Assembly: GCA_022601315.1 (NCBI GenBank)
Contig: JAHZIU010000316.1
Coordinates: 1 to 7,079 of the forward strand
DNA: 7,079 nucleotides
Direction of reading: 5' to 3'
DNA from: Betaproteobacteria bacterium
GTDB lineage: Bacteria > Pseudomonadota > Gammaproteobacteria > Burkholderiales > Nitrosomonadaceae
The number at the start of each line of letters is the position of its first letter. Position 1 is the stretch's first letter. The translations under genes and the position numbers were made by a program. The notes under the pieces were generated by a model that saw only the letters and a program-made list of their open reading frames with translations, was not told the DNA's origin and made no database searches. This document shows, piece by piece, positions 6,505 to 7,079 of the stretch.

Positions 6505-6608
6505 ATATAGAACTGTTTTTGTACGCACAGATTGAATCGAACTACGAGATCATGCCTTCCGTATGGTGTTTTGATTAATTGTAGTATTTATTGGTTAGCA
6601 GATGAAAC
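6505..6608. other. Gene-free stretch with no recognised element
   Basis: This is part of the roughly 370-bp gap between the oxidase gene and iscR. I see no ORF with a ribosome site, no tRNA and no promoter-operator pair here. Confidence 0.4.
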
Positions 6609-6671
6609 CAAGAAAACACCAGCTAGTTCATGAATCAGTTATTGAATTCAGAGCTAATTGGTGTTTTTCTG
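6609..6671 (-). terminator. Long imperfect inverted repeat, probable terminator of the oxidase gene
   Basis: Arms at 6613-6629 and 6651-6667 pair over 17 positions with one mismatch (6623/6657) and two G-T pairs. After a single bulged A, TGAAT (6631-6635) pairs with ATTCA (6646-6650) around a 10-base loop. The base of the stem is AAAACACC against GGTGTTTT, so each strand ends the hairpin in GGTG followed by a T-tract: TTTTT on plus, TTTTCTT on minus. That is the form of a bidirectional intrinsic terminator. It begins about 20 nt after the oxidase stop codon. The AT-rich stem makes its strength uncertain. Confidence 0.55.
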
Positions 6672-6690
6672 ACTGCGTAATGTACGCAGT
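6672..6690. repeat. Perfect 8-bp inverted repeat after the oxidase stop
   Basis: ACTGCGTA and TACGCAGT are exact reverse complements around a 3-base loop. The hairpin starts two bases past the oxidase stop codon (6694-6692) and directly adjoins the longer inverted repeat. No T-run follows on either strand, so it is not a terminator by itself; it may protect the mRNA 3' end or bind a protein. Confidence 0.5.
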
Positions 6691-6691
6691 A

Positions 6692-7079
6692 TTATGCGGT
6701 AGTTTCTGGATCTTTCTTTCGCAGAAGCGTAACTATTCTGAAAATCACAGGCATGCTGATAAGTCCAATAAGCAATCCAATAAATGTCAATAATGACATT
6801 GGAGAATTCTCATTCAGAAAATCAGTGATTTGTTCAGTTATGGTATCGTCATCTGAATCATTCTCAACTTGTGGTAATTCCTCGGCTTTATAAGTGTCGG
6901 GAAATGCGTAAGGTGTTATGCCGGGAATACTGGTTAGGTCTTCACTGCCGTTGCCGACAACAAGCTGTGCCTTCATTCCTTTTTCCATGTGCTGGGAAAT
7001 ATCACAATGCGCCAAGTAGGTTTCATCTGACCCTGGCATGATTAATGTCCCGGAAATCGTTCTGGGGCCAGTTGACTCC
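6692..7079 (-). CDS. Multicopper oxidase C-terminal part with membrane anchor; 5' end outside window
   Basis: The frame is open to the window edge, so the Met encoded at 7039 is internal; 128 residues are visible. Counted from the first visible residue, HCDISQHMEKGM spans residues 24-35. It fits the C-terminal multicopper oxidase signature HCHxxxHxxxxM, with Cys25, His30 and Met35 as type 1 copper ligands. The second His of HCH, normally a type 3 copper ligand, is Asp26 (codon at 7003-7001). After the cupredoxin fold come a proline/acidic linker with a DSDDD cluster, one hydrophobic segment (DNA 6799-6728, MSLLTFIGLLIGLISM onward) and the tail LLRKKDPETTA. The basic tail predicts a cytoplasmic C terminus and a periplasmic oxidase domain. 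The substrate cannot be told; domain number is outside the window. It is on the same strand as iscR but is separated from it by a likely terminator and a separate promoter. Confidence 0.82.
   Translation of the reverse strand, partial: ESTGPRTISGTLIMPGSDETYLAHCDISQHMEKGMKAQLVVGNGSEDLTSIPGITPYAFPDTYKAEELPQVENDSDDDTITEQITDFLNENSPMSLLTFIGLLIGLISMPVIFRIVTLLRKKDPETTA

Noticed and set aside
6521..6570. Possible tRNA remnant (TTCGATTC on the minus strand resembles a T-loop)
   Set aside because: The flanking five bases do not pair into a T-stem and no acceptor or anticodon arms are found.
6602..6793. 63-residue plus-strand ORF
   Set aside because: No ribosome site; it runs through the inverted repeats and antisense to the oxidase tail, with no recognisable protein features.
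7037..7039. ATG at 7039 as the oxidase start
   Set aside because: The frame stays open upstream to the window edge with family-like sequence (ISGTLIMPGS), and the residues before the copper motif are needed for the fold.

Overview
The window reads as ordinary chromosomal DNA of a proteobacterium, most likely a betaproteobacterium. The regulator at 5860-6321 has the cluster-binding stretch I associate with betaproteobacterial IscR (TQCGGKENCH followed by CMTHDLW). By eye the DNA is AT-rich, roughly 40 % G+C. A Nitrosomonadales-type host would fit, but the genus cannot be fixed from sequence alone. Every gene lies on the minus strand, so transcription runs from high to low coordinates.

Layout in the direction of transcription: (1) 7079-6692 is the 3' part of a multicopper oxidase gene ending in a C-terminal membrane anchor. 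(2) 6691-6322 is a gene-free gap. It holds two back-to-back inverted repeats behind the oxidase gene, a G-rich tract, and a well-formed promoter covered by two tandem sites matching the IscR type 1 consensus. (3) 6321-5860 is iscR. (4) 5859-5641 is a spacer containing a perfect 18-bp dyad. (5) 5640-5299 is an A-type Fe-S carrier, sufA. (6) 5298-5184 is a 115-bp spacer. (7) 5183-1 is the tightly packed block sufB-sufC-sufD-sufS-sufU, with junctions of ATGA overlap, ATGA overlap, direct abutment and TAATG overlap. sufU is cut by the window edge.

Together iscR-sufA-sufB-sufC-sufD-sufS-sufU form one Fe-S cluster assembly locus. SufS removes sulfur from cysteine and SufU is the likely acceptor. 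SufBCD is the ATP-dependent scaffold, SufA is the carrier, and IscR senses the cluster state and probably represses its own promoter. The locus is a hybrid: an Isc-type regulator drives a Suf machinery that uses SufU rather than SufE. SufS carries a histidine (His359) at the position used by the SufU-partnered enzyme of Bacillus subtilis to take over the SufU zinc.

No new multi-gene system is visible. The points most worth a second look are the duplicated IscR operator, the SufS/SufU pairing, the His-to-Asp change in the oxidase copper motif, and the unexplained dyad and shared 9-mer in the two gaps flanking sufA.
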